64,000 nucleotides of DNA, from assembly GCA_958477465.1 (NCBI GenBank), contig CAUEFX010000012.1, forward strand, positions 1-64,000, in the 5' to 3' direction. Positions 42,235-52,228 of the stretch are shown here, piece after piece. The stretch's first letter is position 1, and the number at the start of each line of letters is the position of its first letter. Position numbers and translations under genes: made by a program. This DNA comes from an uncultured Bacteroides sp. GTDB taxonomy: Bacteria; Bacteroidota; Bacteroidia; Bacteroidales; Bacteroidaceae. Under the pieces are notes generated by a model that worked only from the letters and a program-made list of their open reading frames with translations, made no database searches and had not been told where the DNA came from.

Positions 42235-45200
42235 TTAATGTACTATAAACTTAACTGTGGATCTCTGACTGGCAGCTTTATCTGCCACATATAGGATATA
42301 AATACCTTGTGACAGACTGTTGGTATCGATTGTTGTGGTATTACCCTGTGCTCGAACACTACCAGTTGTGTCATACAACTTGAATTCGATACCTTGAGTA
42401 TTACCTGCGATGATATGTACCAGTTCTCCTTGTTTCACAGGATTAGGGTAAACTGATACGGCAAAGTTATTATTGTCGGCTTTTGTTTCTATAATACCGG
42501 TCGGATCACCGCTTTCTGGGATATCCATCAGTGTTTTCTTACCGATATTAAAGTCTGAAACCTGGATAGTGCTACTGTTTGTCTTGTCGTAATCAGTAAT
42601 AGCCACTTTAATATAACGGAAAGATACTTTATTAGGTAACTGTATTTTGTTTTCGGCTACAGAAGTATCCAAAACTATGTTCTCCAGAACAGGAATGAAT
42701 TCATCCGCTTCATTGTTCCTTCCATAGAAAGATATGCGATTGGCTCTCAGGCCTGTTGTTATATTGTTATAATCGCGATGACGATAAACGAAATATTCCA
42801 TTTCCTGCGGAGTCTGCATATCAATCGTGAACGAAGGAATATAATCTGCCGGTGCTTCGATACCAGAGAAAGTCTTTCCCGGTTTCACAAATAAGAAGGA
42901 TGTTACGGGGCTGTCGTCAATCATATTCTTAGGATTGTCTCCTCCTACGGTTGCATCTGCCGGACCAGCCAAAGAAGTAGTAATGGTCCATGCAGAACGG
43001 TCAGCCAAAATATCTCTACCAGTCGAGACCGGTGTGTCTGCATTCACTACGAACTTTATAGAACGTCCTTGATAAGGAGCTTCACTCTGATAAGTAACAA
43101 GACGTCTGCCTTTCACTTTCGGAGTTTCAATACCTAAATTGATCGGGCTACCACCATTTGTCGGATCGGAGATATATACTACTGTTTCTGCTTTATCGGC
43201 ATCCTTTACCAATACTACGCAGCCTGCGTCAGCTTCTACTGTCAAACCATGTTTGTTGAAACCTGCTGATTTGTAGAATACTATTCCGTACATCTTCAAT
43301 TCTTTGTGGTAAACCGCCTGTACAGAGTCGGTATTGATGATGATCTCAACATTATCACTCTTATAGGTCTTTGCATCATCTTTACTGATGCCCGGAACAA
43401 TGATATAAGCATATGATCCGTCAGTTGGTTGCGTTCCGTGGTTGAAAGATAAAGTAAAGACGTTGTTCTTCACTGTTTCATCAGCATAGTTAGTGTTGAT
43501 ATCATACCAGTTGCCGGTCCTTTCACCTGCGTTCAGTTGCAATTTACCTTTCTGTGGGAAATAGTAGCCTACGTTTCCGTGAAATGCCCAGTCCAGATTA
43601 TCTTCGAAATTGTAATCTCCTACCTGCAAGGTAGATTCGTTACCATTGGAAGAAACCACCACATCGCCATCCAGCAAACACTGGTTGACAGTTGTATTCA
43701 CCTGGAACTCAGAAGCAGATTTGATGCTGTTGCCTAGACAAACAATCTCTTTGTCGAAGAAGAACCATGCCTTGTTAGCTGATGAATTTATATTAAATTC
43801 ATTGTCTATGTACTTGTAAGCAGATACACTGCACAGACTGTCTGTAACACCACCTGCAAATGCCGATTGTCCCATCTTGATGTAGGTGCTGGCTTGTGGT
43901 ATCTCTGTGAATTCTGGACAAGTTACACCTGGCACTTTCGCATAATTCCATACCGGGAAGATGTTATAGTACTCGTTTCCTTTTACCATGATTGCGGTAG
44001 AACCATCCGACATGAAGTACTGCTTGATACCTTCGCCGTTGTCCTTCAGATATTCATTACGTGCCGTACGGGTGGAAACCAAACGCAAGTCTACTGTATA
44101 CTCCGGACGTTGGTGGAGTGTGTAGTCACCACGGAAGAAATGTGTACTTCGGGGCTTCAAACCATAAGACGGTTGTTGAGTCCCATTGATACGTGCGATG
44201 GCTTTCTCATATTTATCGGTGTTGGCAGGATCTAATGCAATCATGCGTTCGATGATACCCGTTCCCTTCTTGGTTGCACCGGGGCGGGTAGAAGAACGAC
44301 CGATTACGTTATATGACATATATCCACCACGAATGGTACCTATGTATGTATTTACCAGACTGCTTAGAATATCCAACTGTTGTCCGGTTACTGTAAAACG
44401 AGTGTCGGCTGCATAGCTACAAGCCTTGGTGATACCATCCAGGAATACATCACCGTATGCACCGATATGTAATTGGTGTCCGTGTTGAGTAAATGAGTTA
44501 TCATACTGGATACCTTCTGCACCAGTAGTATATTCAATAGTAGAATAGATCTGATCCATTGCTTCATGCATAAGGTCATCATCCTCTGTTAAGCAAGCAC
44601 GGTACATCCAGTGCAAAGCTACGTCCACGCGGTTTGCTCCTGTTTGAGAACTGGGACTTCCGCCTTTATTTTTCAAGCGAGCGATAGATTTATTGAACAG
44701 ATCTTCAGAGATTTTCTCTTTGCCTAAGTTCTGCATAATAATCAGGAATTGTCCCATACGTTGCGGTTCACCAATTTGATTCTGATACCAGTTGTTGGAA
44801 CTTGGTTGTTTGCTGTGCCAGTAGGTAAGCATTAAGTCCATTTTGGTTTTCAGCTCATCGTTTCCATAATACTTACTATCGGTCTGTGTATAAGCCAATC
44901 CCATAGCGAGGAGTCTGTCAAGATGTTGCATTGGCGGCCAGTCTGTACGAACGTTAGACGCATAATCTATATCAGGGAATGAACCATCGTCTTGCAATTG
45001 TGTCAGATAAGAAGCTACATTTTGATCAAGTTGGTCAATGGTGGAGATTTTATTTGCAACAATATCTGTAATAATACGATTGATGAAAGTCTTATAGACA
45101 GATTCTCCCAATACTGTAACCTTGCAAGTAGTACTTACAGAAGCATTGTTTTTCAATTTGGCTGTGATTGTTGCTTCACCGGTAGCTTTACAAAGCACTT

Positions 45201-46692
45201 TACCATCTGCAGTAATTTCTACTACTTCCGTATTGCTTGATTCGAGTGTATACTCTTTATCTGTAGCGAATAGCGGAGCAAATCTCACGTCAAGGTTCAC
45301 TATTTCGTTGGCTACGAATTCATAGGAGTCTCGTCCAAAGAGGATTCCAGCGGTTGCTACTCCTTCTCCGGCACAGGAGATGGAAGTTTTATAGTTAGTA
45401 GGATTGGCATACATACCTTGCATCCAGAATACATCAGCAGGAGCATCTTTAATGGCTATCGGGCGGATATTCAGTTCACCTGCAGAAGTTCCCGAAGTAA
45501 TGATTTCCTTCTCTGCCCAGGTTGCACCATTATCTGTAGTTTCGTAACGGTAGATTTCAAAAGTTCCTTTCGCAGCTTTCTTTGACAGGTAAACGGTATT
45601 CAAGCCATTTGCTCCGAAACAGATACCTCCGGCTTGGTAAGATTTAGCTTTAAAAGTATTTCCTTCAACTGCTTTGTATTCACTCATAGGAACTCCATCT
45701 CCGGTAGTAATTGCTGTACTTTCCCATGCAGTTCCATTCCAGCGGGCATAATAGTAGGTATGTCCTGTTGTAGTACCATCTTCTGCGGCTGTGAAAGCAT
45801 CGTACAAGACTACCGGATTACCGTTGGAATCGAGTGCAATATCATACGCCCATACCTTGTTGGCATCTTCTCCTTTGGCAATAACATCCAGTTCACAACT
45901 TTTAGACTCGGTGACATTCATACCGGAGATTACAGTACCGTCTGCCTTTTTGAATTCTAATTTGTCTCCTGCGGCATTTTTATTAATCTTCAGATAATGG
46001 ACTATACTGTTTTTATAAGTCCGTCCGGTACCTAAGTGTGTAACCACCATGTGGATAGTGCCATCTGTTGCTTGAAAAGTACGCATTTGCGGAACCTCGT
46101 CGCGGTTTGCGTATGCATTCCCGATATCAGAGCCGATAAATCCAGCTCTTGTTTTAACTGTGGGTAAATTTCCAGTTTTATCGGCTACATTTGTAAATAG
46201 AGAGTAACCTATATTATTTTTTGAACGCCAAAACACGATCAGATCATTTCCCACTATGTGAGGAGTAGTGGAACTGATTCCATATCCAGTCTGTTTTTGA
46301 GAGCTGGACCATTCTGTAATGTCTTCCGGATTGGTGGAATACCAATTATAGAAGCCGTTTTCTTTCTTATTGTCTGAACTGAACAGTAGTAATTGCCCAT
46401 TTCCTCTCACAGTAATAGCTGGAGACGAGAAATCATCCGAATAACCGGTAGATACAACCTTTTCTTTGGTTTCTCCTGTTGTGTGGTCATAAGACGCAAC
46501 GACTAATGCCTTACTGGAAGTAATCCAGGTAAAATAAGTTTTTCCGTTGTAATAAACGGCACTGGGTTGAGAGTTAAAAGACCATGCACCATCTTCTGTT
46601 AATGGTACGGTGACTTTCTCTGCTTGTACAGTAGTAGCCCCACCTATAAGTAGTAAAGCCCCTAATGAAAGAGTAGTGAGTAAGTGTTTCAT
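42235..46692 (-). CDS. multidomain PL8 polysaccharide lyase with BNR propeller and T9SS-like C-terminus
   Basis: 1485 residues. The order is: signal peptide; a BNR/beta-propeller-type domain (about 28-440, WSFNSQPSAVYYNGKTYFTW); an Ig-like Big_2 domain (450-528); a PL8 lyase with alpha-toroid and beta-sandwich (535-1190); an F5/8 C (discoidin) domain (1240-1400); and a tail (1415-1485, VYPNPVKQGE...LSQGIYILYV) of T9SS sorting type. The PL8 tetrad is intact by spacing: Asn687, His737, Tyr746, Arg799 (plus Arg803) match Asn175, His225, Tyr234, Arg288 of chondroitinase AC. The lyase breaks uronate-containing chains by beta-elimination. PL8 acts on chondroitin, hyaluronate or xanthan, so the substrate is open. 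The first PUL enzyme after SusD. Confidence 0.92.
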   Translation of the reverse strand: MKHLLTTLSLGALLLIGGATTVQAEKVTVPLTEDGAWSFNSQPSAVYYNGKTYFTWITSSKALVVASYDHTTGETKEKVVSTGYSDDFSSPAITVRGNGQLLLFSSDNKKENGFYNWYSTNPEDITEWSSSQKQTGYGISSTTPHIVGNDLIVFWRSKNNIGYSLFTNVADKTGNLPTVKTRAGFIGSDIGNAYANRDEVPQMRTFQATDGTIHMVVTHLGTGRTYKNSIVHYLKINKNAAGDKLEFKKADGTVISGMNVTESKSCELDVIAKGEDANKVWAYDIALDSNGNPVVLYDAFTAAEDGTTTGHTYYYARWNGTAWESTAITTGDGVPMSEYKAVEGNTFKAKSYQAGGICFGANGLNTVYLSKKAAKGTFEIYRYETTDNGATWAEKEIITSGTSAGELNIRPIAIKDAPADVFWMQGMYANPTNYKTSISCAGEGVATAGILFGRDSYEFVANEIVNLDVRFAPLFATDKEYTLESSNTEVVEITADGKVLCKATGEATITAKLKNNASVSTTCKVTVLGESVYKTFINRIITDIVANKISTIDQLDQNVASYLTQLQDDGSFPDIDYASNVRTDWPPMQHLDRLLAMGLAYTQTDSKYYGNDELKTKMDLMLTYWHSKQPSSNNWYQNQIGEPQRMGQFLIIMQNLGKEKISEDLFNKSIARLKNKGGSPSSQTGANRVDVALHWMYRACLTEDDDLMHEAMDQIYSTIEYTTGAEGIQYDNSFTQHGHQLHIGAYGDVFLDGITKACSYAADTRFTVTGQQLDILSSLVNTYIGTIRGGYMSYNVIGRSSTRPGATKKGTGIIERMIALDPANTDKYEKAIARINGTQQPSYGLKPRSTHFFRGDYTLHQRPEYTVDLRLVSTRTARNEYLKDNGEGIKQYFMSDGSTAIMVKGNEYYNIFPVWNYAKVPGVTCPEFTEIPQASTYIKMGQSAFAGGVTDSLCSVSAYKYIDNEFNINSSANKAWFFFDKEIVCLGNSIKSASEFQVNTTVNQCLLDGDVVVSSNGNESTLQVGDYNFEDNLDWAFHGNVGYYFPQKGKLQLNAGERTGNWYDINTNYADETVKNNVFTLSFNHGTQPTDGSYAYIIVPGISKDDAKTYKSDNVEIIINTDSVQAVYHKELKMYGIVFYKSAGFNKHGLTVEADAGCVVLVKDADKAETVVYISDPTNGGSPINLGIETPKVKGRRLVTYQSEAPYQGRSIKFVVNADTPVSTGRDILADRSAWTITTSLAGPADATVGGDNPKNMIDDSPVTSFLFVKPGKTFSGIEAPADYIPSFTIDMQTPQEMEYFVYRHRDYNNITTGLRANRISFYGRNNEADEFIPVLENIVLDTSVAENKIQLPNKVSFRYIKVAITDYDKTNSSTIQVSDFNIGKKTLMDIPESGDPTGIIETKADNNNFAVSVYPNPVKQGELVHIIAGNTQGIEFKLYDTTGSVRAQGNTTTIDTNSLSQGIYILYVADKAASQRSTVKFIVH

Positions 46693-46746
46693 AATAAGTT
46701 AAATTTATAAGAGATTTTAGGATATCGTTAACAAACTTGTGTAAAA

Positions 46747-46801
46747 AGAATATCCTCTACGACCTAATGTCGGTCGACAAAAAGAAGCGTGAGGATATTC
46801 T
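46747..46801 (-). terminator. nested hairpin between susD and the lyase gene
   Basis: AGAATATCCTC (46747-46757) pairs exactly with GAGGATATTCT (46791-46801). Inside, CGACC and GGTCG form a smaller stem (46760-46776). The minus strand continues TTTTAC. It lies between the susD stop and the lyase start, where partial termination would lower enzyme expression relative to transporters. Confidence 0.7.
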
Positions 46802-46837
46802 GCTTAAATTCATAAAGAGATAGATTTTTATAATAGC

Positions 46838-48700
46838 TTATTCTTCAAACGAGATATCCAGCGGTTCTATATTGTTTTCTGAACCGGTATATCCAGGAGT
46901 TTGATTGATATGTCCTTGTACATTTGTCGAAATAGCATTTAATGCAATTGGCCACAATACATGATATGGAGCCATTGTGTAATAGTTCCCTGCAGATGTC
47001 TTCACTCCTTTATTATAGAATTCGGTAACATCCATGATGTGGTCATAAAAGAAATTCTTTTCGGTGAAGTGCTCCATATCGTATGTACGTCCTTTGTCGT
47101 CAACTATTCCTGTCTTGGCATAGATAAAGGCAATGCGGGTTAGCTCAGTTTTACGAGGCTCTTCGTAGTAGAGTTCACGAGCTCTCTCGTCCAAAATAGT
47201 ACGGATGGTCATGTCATTAGCTGTAAATTCAGAAGCCTGTGCTCTGCGACGTACTTCGTTTACATCGTCAGCTGCTTTTTGGAGGTTGTCTATTCCACCT
47301 TTCCAAACATAGGCTTCTGCTCTTAATAGGTAGGTCTCAGCCAAACGGAAGATGTACCAGTCGGCCCATCCACCACGCCACCAACTATCTTTCTGATCAG
47401 CGATATTGGTTTTATAGTGCGGCCATCCCACCCAGTCACGGATAGTATCGTTCACCAATATATTGCCTTGGTCATCTCTGAATTGCAGGGGTTTTCCATA
47501 CCATGGAGAATTGCTTTTCTCTAATTCCGGATTGTTGTAAACCAAGTCGGTCATTTCGATCCAGTTACCTTTGGCATGACGTAAATCAGTATTATCGGGT
47601 GTCCAAATCATGTGAGTATGATACCAAGTGGAGCGAGCTGTACATACGCCACGTCCGTACTCTTCGAGGTAAGGATTCTTTGTCGCATTATTATCAGTGA
47701 ATCCGTTTTTACCATCTGGGGTTTTTATTTCTCCATCTTTAGAGTACCAAGGCAATACTTGGCGTTTAATTTCCAATCCGGCAGCAGAACGAACATCTTC
47801 TCCTGCATCATAACGGTCGAGCACCATATAAAGTACCTCTTTATTTTCCGGTAATGATTTGTTGTCGGACTGATGTAAATCCCAAACTACATTTTTGGTA
47901 GGATCAGCTTTGTCTACTCCGAAGCGTTGTGTCATCAGGCTATGTACACCGTCATTGATCACCTTATTGGCTGATTCGATAGCATCATCGAATTCACCCA
48001 AAGCTAAGTTAATTTTGGTCAACAAGTGGTAAGCGGCAGCCTGAGTTACCATGCCAATATATACTTGATTGGATAGAGCAGGAGCTGTACGTTCCAAATC
48101 TTTCTTCAGATAGCGCAAAATAGCTTCACGTTTTGTAGTATAGAAATCGTAACGGGGGGCAGTAACTTCCTCTGTAATGAACGGTATATCGCCAAACTGG
48201 TTTACTAAGCGATAGTAACGGTAAGCGCGGTGGAAGCAGGCTAGACCTTCAATTTCCAAACGTTGCTGTTCGTTATCGAATTTTGCAGTTTTTGAACGGG
48301 TCAGCAGGGTATTTGCATCTTTAATACCTTTGTAAAGGTATGTCCAGAAATTATTAATCTGACTGGCATTTCCTGTCAATGAAGCGCTCGGAGTGATCTG
48401 GCGAATCAAATCTTGTGGAGAGTTGGCGGCATCTGTACGTCCGTTGACACTCATATCCGAGAAAAAGTATTCGGAAAGGATGCAAGGGTCTGCTGAACCT
48501 GCAGTGGGGTAGAAATCAAAATAACGTACGTCGCGATTCAACATATCAGTTCCTGTCTTCAAACCGTTATAATTGATAAACGAGTTTTCCGGTGTATAAA
48601 ATGACAGCGGTTTGGGATCTAACCAGTCTGAACAGCTACTGGCTAACATAGAGAATCCAATGATGCAGGCTATACCTGCTTTATTATTGATTAGTCTCAT
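46838..48700 (-). CDS. SusD/RagB family nutrient-binding lipoprotein
   Basis: 620 residues with a lipobox (LASSC, Cys23) and the SusD shape: SCSDWLDPKPLSFYTPENSF start, NNFWTYLYKGIKDANTLLTR, RFHRAYRYYRLVNQFGDIPF-type stretch, and the final FYTRAEAYLLRAEAY-like RLAETYLLRAEAYVW. SusD covers the SusC barrel and captures oligosaccharides at the cell surface. It follows the susC stop by 13 bases, so they are co-transcribed. The longer-than-average length suggests inserted loops, whose ligand cannot be read. Confidence 0.95.
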   Translation of the reverse strand: MRLINNKAGIACIIGFSMLASSCSDWLDPKPLSFYTPENSFINYNGLKTGTDMLNRDVRYFDFYPTAGSADPCILSEYFFSDMSVNGRTDAANSPQDLIRQITPSASLTGNASQINNFWTYLYKGIKDANTLLTRSKTAKFDNEQQRLEIEGLACFHRAYRYYRLVNQFGDIPFITEEVTAPRYDFYTTKREAILRYLKKDLERTAPALSNQVYIGMVTQAAAYHLLTKINLALGEFDDAIESANKVINDGVHSLMTQRFGVDKADPTKNVVWDLHQSDNKSLPENKEVLYMVLDRYDAGEDVRSAAGLEIKRQVLPWYSKDGEIKTPDGKNGFTDNNATKNPYLEEYGRGVCTARSTWYHTHMIWTPDNTDLRHAKGNWIEMTDLVYNNPELEKSNSPWYGKPLQFRDDQGNILVNDTIRDWVGWPHYKTNIADQKDSWWRGGWADWYIFRLAETYLLRAEAYVWKGGIDNLQKAADDVNEVRRRAQASEFTANDMTIRTILDERARELYYEEPRKTELTRIAFIYAKTGIVDDKGRTYDMEHFTEKNFFYDHIMDVTEFYNKGVKTSAGNYYTMAPYHVLWPIALNAISTNVQGHINQTPGYTGSENNIEPLDISFEE

Positions 48701-48713
48701 ATTTCTTCGGGTA

Positions 48714-51700
48714 TTATAAAGTCAAGTTAATTCCAAAATAAATGATTCTTGGGGTGTTTTTATCACTATTTTCCGGGTCGTAACCAGGCCAGTTGGAGAT
48801 ATATCCCGCATTTTTCATGGTTGCATTGATGTTGAGTGCCTGAATTTTTAAAGGCTCGATCAATCTTTTTGGGAAAGAGTATCCTAATGAGATATTGTCG
48901 AAACGCAGGAAAGAAGCATTTTTATAAATGGCGTAAGTAACGCCACTCGGTTTCTTGCTTGCCAGACGAGGATATTCATTGTTACGGTTTTCTGGTGTCC
49001 AGTACTTGCGTTTGATTTGGTTCGTTACGTTTAGTAACGCATTGTCATTCGTGAAGCGTCCTAATGTCTGCTTATGTCCTAAATAAGAGTACATACTGAA
49101 AGAGAAAGTCAGGTTCTTGAACAGGGTAAATTCATTACGCATGTTCCAACGGAAACGTGGAGCTTTTGTCCCCTGGAACACTTTGTCCTCATTGGTATAT
49201 GATCCGTTACCGTCTACATCGAGTAAGTGAACATCACCCGGTTGCTGACCGTATTTGGCTGCTTCTTCACGATCTTCTTCCTGCCAAATACCAACTACTT
49301 TGTAATCCCAAATCTCGTCAATATCATGACCGATGAAGCGTTTATTCTTGATATCATCGGCTTCTTTTTGTCCGATCACATTCCCGACTTCATCTTTGAT
49401 GTCTTCCATGATGCCATATAGGTGCGTGATCTTGTTTTTATTGTAAGCAAAACTGAATGAAGTGCGCCATGTCAGATTCTTCATTTTGATGTTGGTAGAG
49501 TTTAATGATAATTCAACACCGTGGTTTTGCACTTCACCAATATTTGACATTACTGTAGAGTAGCCGATAAGATTGGGTAATTCACGGCTTACCAACAGAT
49601 CTTTTGTGATTTTCTTGTATACATCCAAACTACCGTTCAAGCGACCTTTCAGTAAGGTGAAGTCTAAACCTGTATTCCAAGAAACGGTAGATTCCCATTT
49701 CAGATTGGGATTCGCCATTGTCATAGCATAGAATGTGTTGATTGTAACTAATTTACCTGTTGCCGGATCAGCATACAAATATTTACGGGGAGACAGTTGC
49801 ATAAAGGCGGCATAAGTATCGACGGCACGATTACCGTTTTTACCCCAGGAAAGGCGAAGTTTACCATATTCAAACCATTTCGGCATGTTTAACCATTTTT
49901 CTTCGGAGAATACCCAACCCAAAGCAACAGCTGGGAAAGTGGCACGCGGATTTGCCAAACCGAAAGCTGAGTAGCCGTCACGACGTACAGTGGCTGTGAT
50001 TAGATAACGTTGGTCGTATACATAGTGTAAACGTCCCATATAGGCATCACCGGTGCGATAAATATCATTACTTTCTATCTTTGGGGTGGTACCGAAACCA
50101 ATACCGCCATAACCCAAATCATCAGTTGGCTGGAAGTCTTCATTGGTCATTTCGTTTTGCCAGCGTTGGAATTTTTCCCAGTTGGCAAGGAAAGTGAAAT
50201 CGAAAGAGTGTTTCCCGAAAACTTTGTTCCATTTCAGCATATTATCCCACTGCCAGTAAAAATCTTTAGTCTGTTTACGTTCTGCCCGTCCGTTTTGTAA
50301 ACCTGCACTCGGATGGTCTGCCGACTTCTGATAGAGGTAGTTAATCCATTCAAAACGTGGAGAATAAGTCGTTTGTATAGAGAACCCAAGCGGTAAGCTA
50401 ATCTTCATATAGATAGAAGCATTTAGGTTCTCAATATCATTACGTTTGGCTGTGTAAGCTGGTGTTACCAATGGGTTGATTTGGTTATTATTGCCCGTAG
50501 GATAATATTTGAGGGTTGTTTCATCTTCTTCGTAAATACTTCCATAAGGAGAAAGGGAAGAATAATAGCCTGTGTCGTTTCCGGTATAGCCCTCATCACG
50601 TGAAGTAAACTGTGCGTTTACACCATAGGTGAGGAAAGACTGTACTTTGTTTTCAAGGTTGATGCGGGCACGAATGGCGCTATAGCCAGCGCCGCGAACG
50701 TTACTTTCATTTTTCAAGTAATTGATGGAAGAATAATAAGACATTTCATCTTTTTTACCGGCCACACTTACTGTATAGTCCTGACGAAGAGCTACATCTT
50801 GATAAATTATATCTCTCCAATCTACTGCTTTACCTGCCAGATAGTTGGCAACTTCCGTACTGGTCAGTTCAAGACGGGTCAGATATTCTTTTGTAGGATC
50901 TCCTTTGGAGTTTCCCATCCATGCTGCCAATTCTGTATTGGTCATATATGCCGGATTGTTGAAGTATCCTTGTGTAGCTTTTGTAGGATTTTTGCTTAAT
51001 TCTACATCTCTACGGAAGTTGATGAAATCTTCTCCTTCATATACGTCAGGTAATGAATTTACCATTGAAAGTCCCCATGTACCACTGAAGTTGATAATAG
51101 GTTTCTTAGAACCCGTTCCTTTTTTGGTAGTAATCAATACAACACCATTGGCTGCTTTTGCACCATATACAGCTGTTGAACTGGCATCTTTCAGGATATC
51201 TATTTGTTCGATGTCATTCGGGTTGATATCTGTCATCTGTCCGGAATAGATAACACCATCTAGTACGATTAATGGTTCCAAAGAACTCTTGTCATTATCT
51301 GTTGCACGTAAGTTATTCTTACCTCGAATCATCATGCTTGAATTTCCTTTTGTATCGGTTTCAATACCGACTGATAAACCGGCTACTCCTGTACGAAGCA
51401 TGTCCTGAATCGTTCTGGGTTGTTCTTTTTCCAAATCGCTTCCTTTCAGTGAGGCTACTGCACCGGTCAAGTCTTTTTTCTTCATGGTACCATAACCTAC
51501 TACTACCACTTCTTCCAGTGTTTTAGAGTCTTCTGTCATTTTTACGATTGTACTGCGACCGGCTTTCACTACTTGTGTAGTATATCCGATATAGGAAATC
51601 TTCAAGTTTGTACCTGCAGGAGCCATCAAAGTATAGTTACCGTCTAAGTCAGTAATTACTCCATTAGTGGTTCCTTCTTCTACGACATTGGCACCAATGA

Positions 51701-52070
51701 TTGGTTCACCAGTCTCATCTACCACTTTTCCTTGAATATTGATTGGCTGTCCTACCTGTTTTGTGTCTTTTTTAGGGAACAAAGCGATTTGAGTACTTGT
51801 TACCTCGAAATTCAAATTTGTTTTGGAAAACATTTCTTTCAAGGCTTCAGAAATAAGTTCTTTTTTCGCATTTAAACTGACAGCCTGCTTGATGTCGGTC
51901 TGTTTTGCATCATAGAAGAAGGTATATCCGCTTGCTTTCTCTATGCGAGCCATAGCTTCGGACAGTGGTATGTTCGAGAAACTGATAGTAATCTGCTTCT
52001 CTTTAGTCTGTGCGGATAAATTGACACAGACGAACAGCAACAAAAGAAATACTAAATGTTTTAGATTCAT
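48714..52070 (-). CDS. SusC TonB-dependent transporter with STN domain
   Basis: 1118 residues. It has a signal peptide (to about 21), an STN domain (about 25-98, ITISFSNIPLSEAMARIEKA), a carboxypeptidase-like domain (111-180, INIQGKVVDETGEPIIGANV), a TonB box region (EEVVVVGYG near 186), a plug with DASSTAVYGAKAANGVVLIT, and a 22-strand barrel ending in FGINLTL. The extra N-terminal STN domain is the part that touches FecR-type anti-sigma factors. Ligand uptake can therefore signal the sigma factor across the outer membrane, matching the FecR and sigma genes nearby. It forms the import complex with SusD. Confidence 0.96.
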   Translation of the reverse strand: MNLKHLVFLLLLFVCVNLSAQTKEKQITISFSNIPLSEAMARIEKASGYTFFYDAKQTDIKQAVSLNAKKELISEALKEMFSKTNLNFEVTSTQIALFPKKDTKQVGQPINIQGKVVDETGEPIIGANVVEEGTTNGVITDLDGNYTLMAPAGTNLKISYIGYTTQVVKAGRSTIVKMTEDSKTLEEVVVVGYGTMKKKDLTGAVASLKGSDLEKEQPRTIQDMLRTGVAGLSVGIETDTKGNSSMMIRGKNNLRATDNDKSSLEPLIVLDGVIYSGQMTDINPNDIEQIDILKDASSTAVYGAKAANGVVLITTKKGTGSKKPIINFSGTWGLSMVNSLPDVYEGEDFINFRRDVELSKNPTKATQGYFNNPAYMTNTELAAWMGNSKGDPTKEYLTRLELTSTEVANYLAGKAVDWRDIIYQDVALRQDYTVSVAGKKDEMSYYSSINYLKNESNVRGAGYSAIRARINLENKVQSFLTYGVNAQFTSRDEGYTGNDTGYYSSLSPYGSIYEEDETTLKYYPTGNNNQINPLVTPAYTAKRNDIENLNASIYMKISLPLGFSIQTTYSPRFEWINYLYQKSADHPSAGLQNGRAERKQTKDFYWQWDNMLKWNKVFGKHSFDFTFLANWEKFQRWQNEMTNEDFQPTDDLGYGGIGFGTTPKIESNDIYRTGDAYMGRLHYVYDQRYLITATVRRDGYSAFGLANPRATFPAVALGWVFSEEKWLNMPKWFEYGKLRLSWGKNGNRAVDTYAAFMQLSPRKYLYADPATGKLVTINTFYAMTMANPNLKWESTVSWNTGLDFTLLKGRLNGSLDVYKKITKDLLVSRELPNLIGYSTVMSNIGEVQNHGVELSLNSTNIKMKNLTWRTSFSFAYNKNKITHLYGIMEDIKDEVGNVIGQKEADDIKNKRFIGHDIDEIWDYKVVGIWQEEDREEAAKYGQQPGDVHLLDVDGNGSYTNEDKVFQGTKAPRFRWNMRNEFTLFKNLTFSFSMYSYLGHKQTLGRFTNDNALLNVTNQIKRKYWTPENRNNEYPRLASKKPSGVTYAIYKNASFLRFDNISLGYSFPKRLIEPLKIQALNINATMKNAGYISNWPGYDPENSDKNTPRIIYFGINLTL

Positions 52071-52228
52071 ATTTTTTTAATTATAAGTTAACGATGAAGT
52101 GTAATAAGAACCTTGACTTAAAAGATTTAAGCCTACTCATTTCCTAATTTATTGGTTGAATATTCAAGGATGGGAAATGGGTTGACACCACCCTTGAAGT
52201 TCACTAGAGGGGGATTTTCTTTCCGAGG

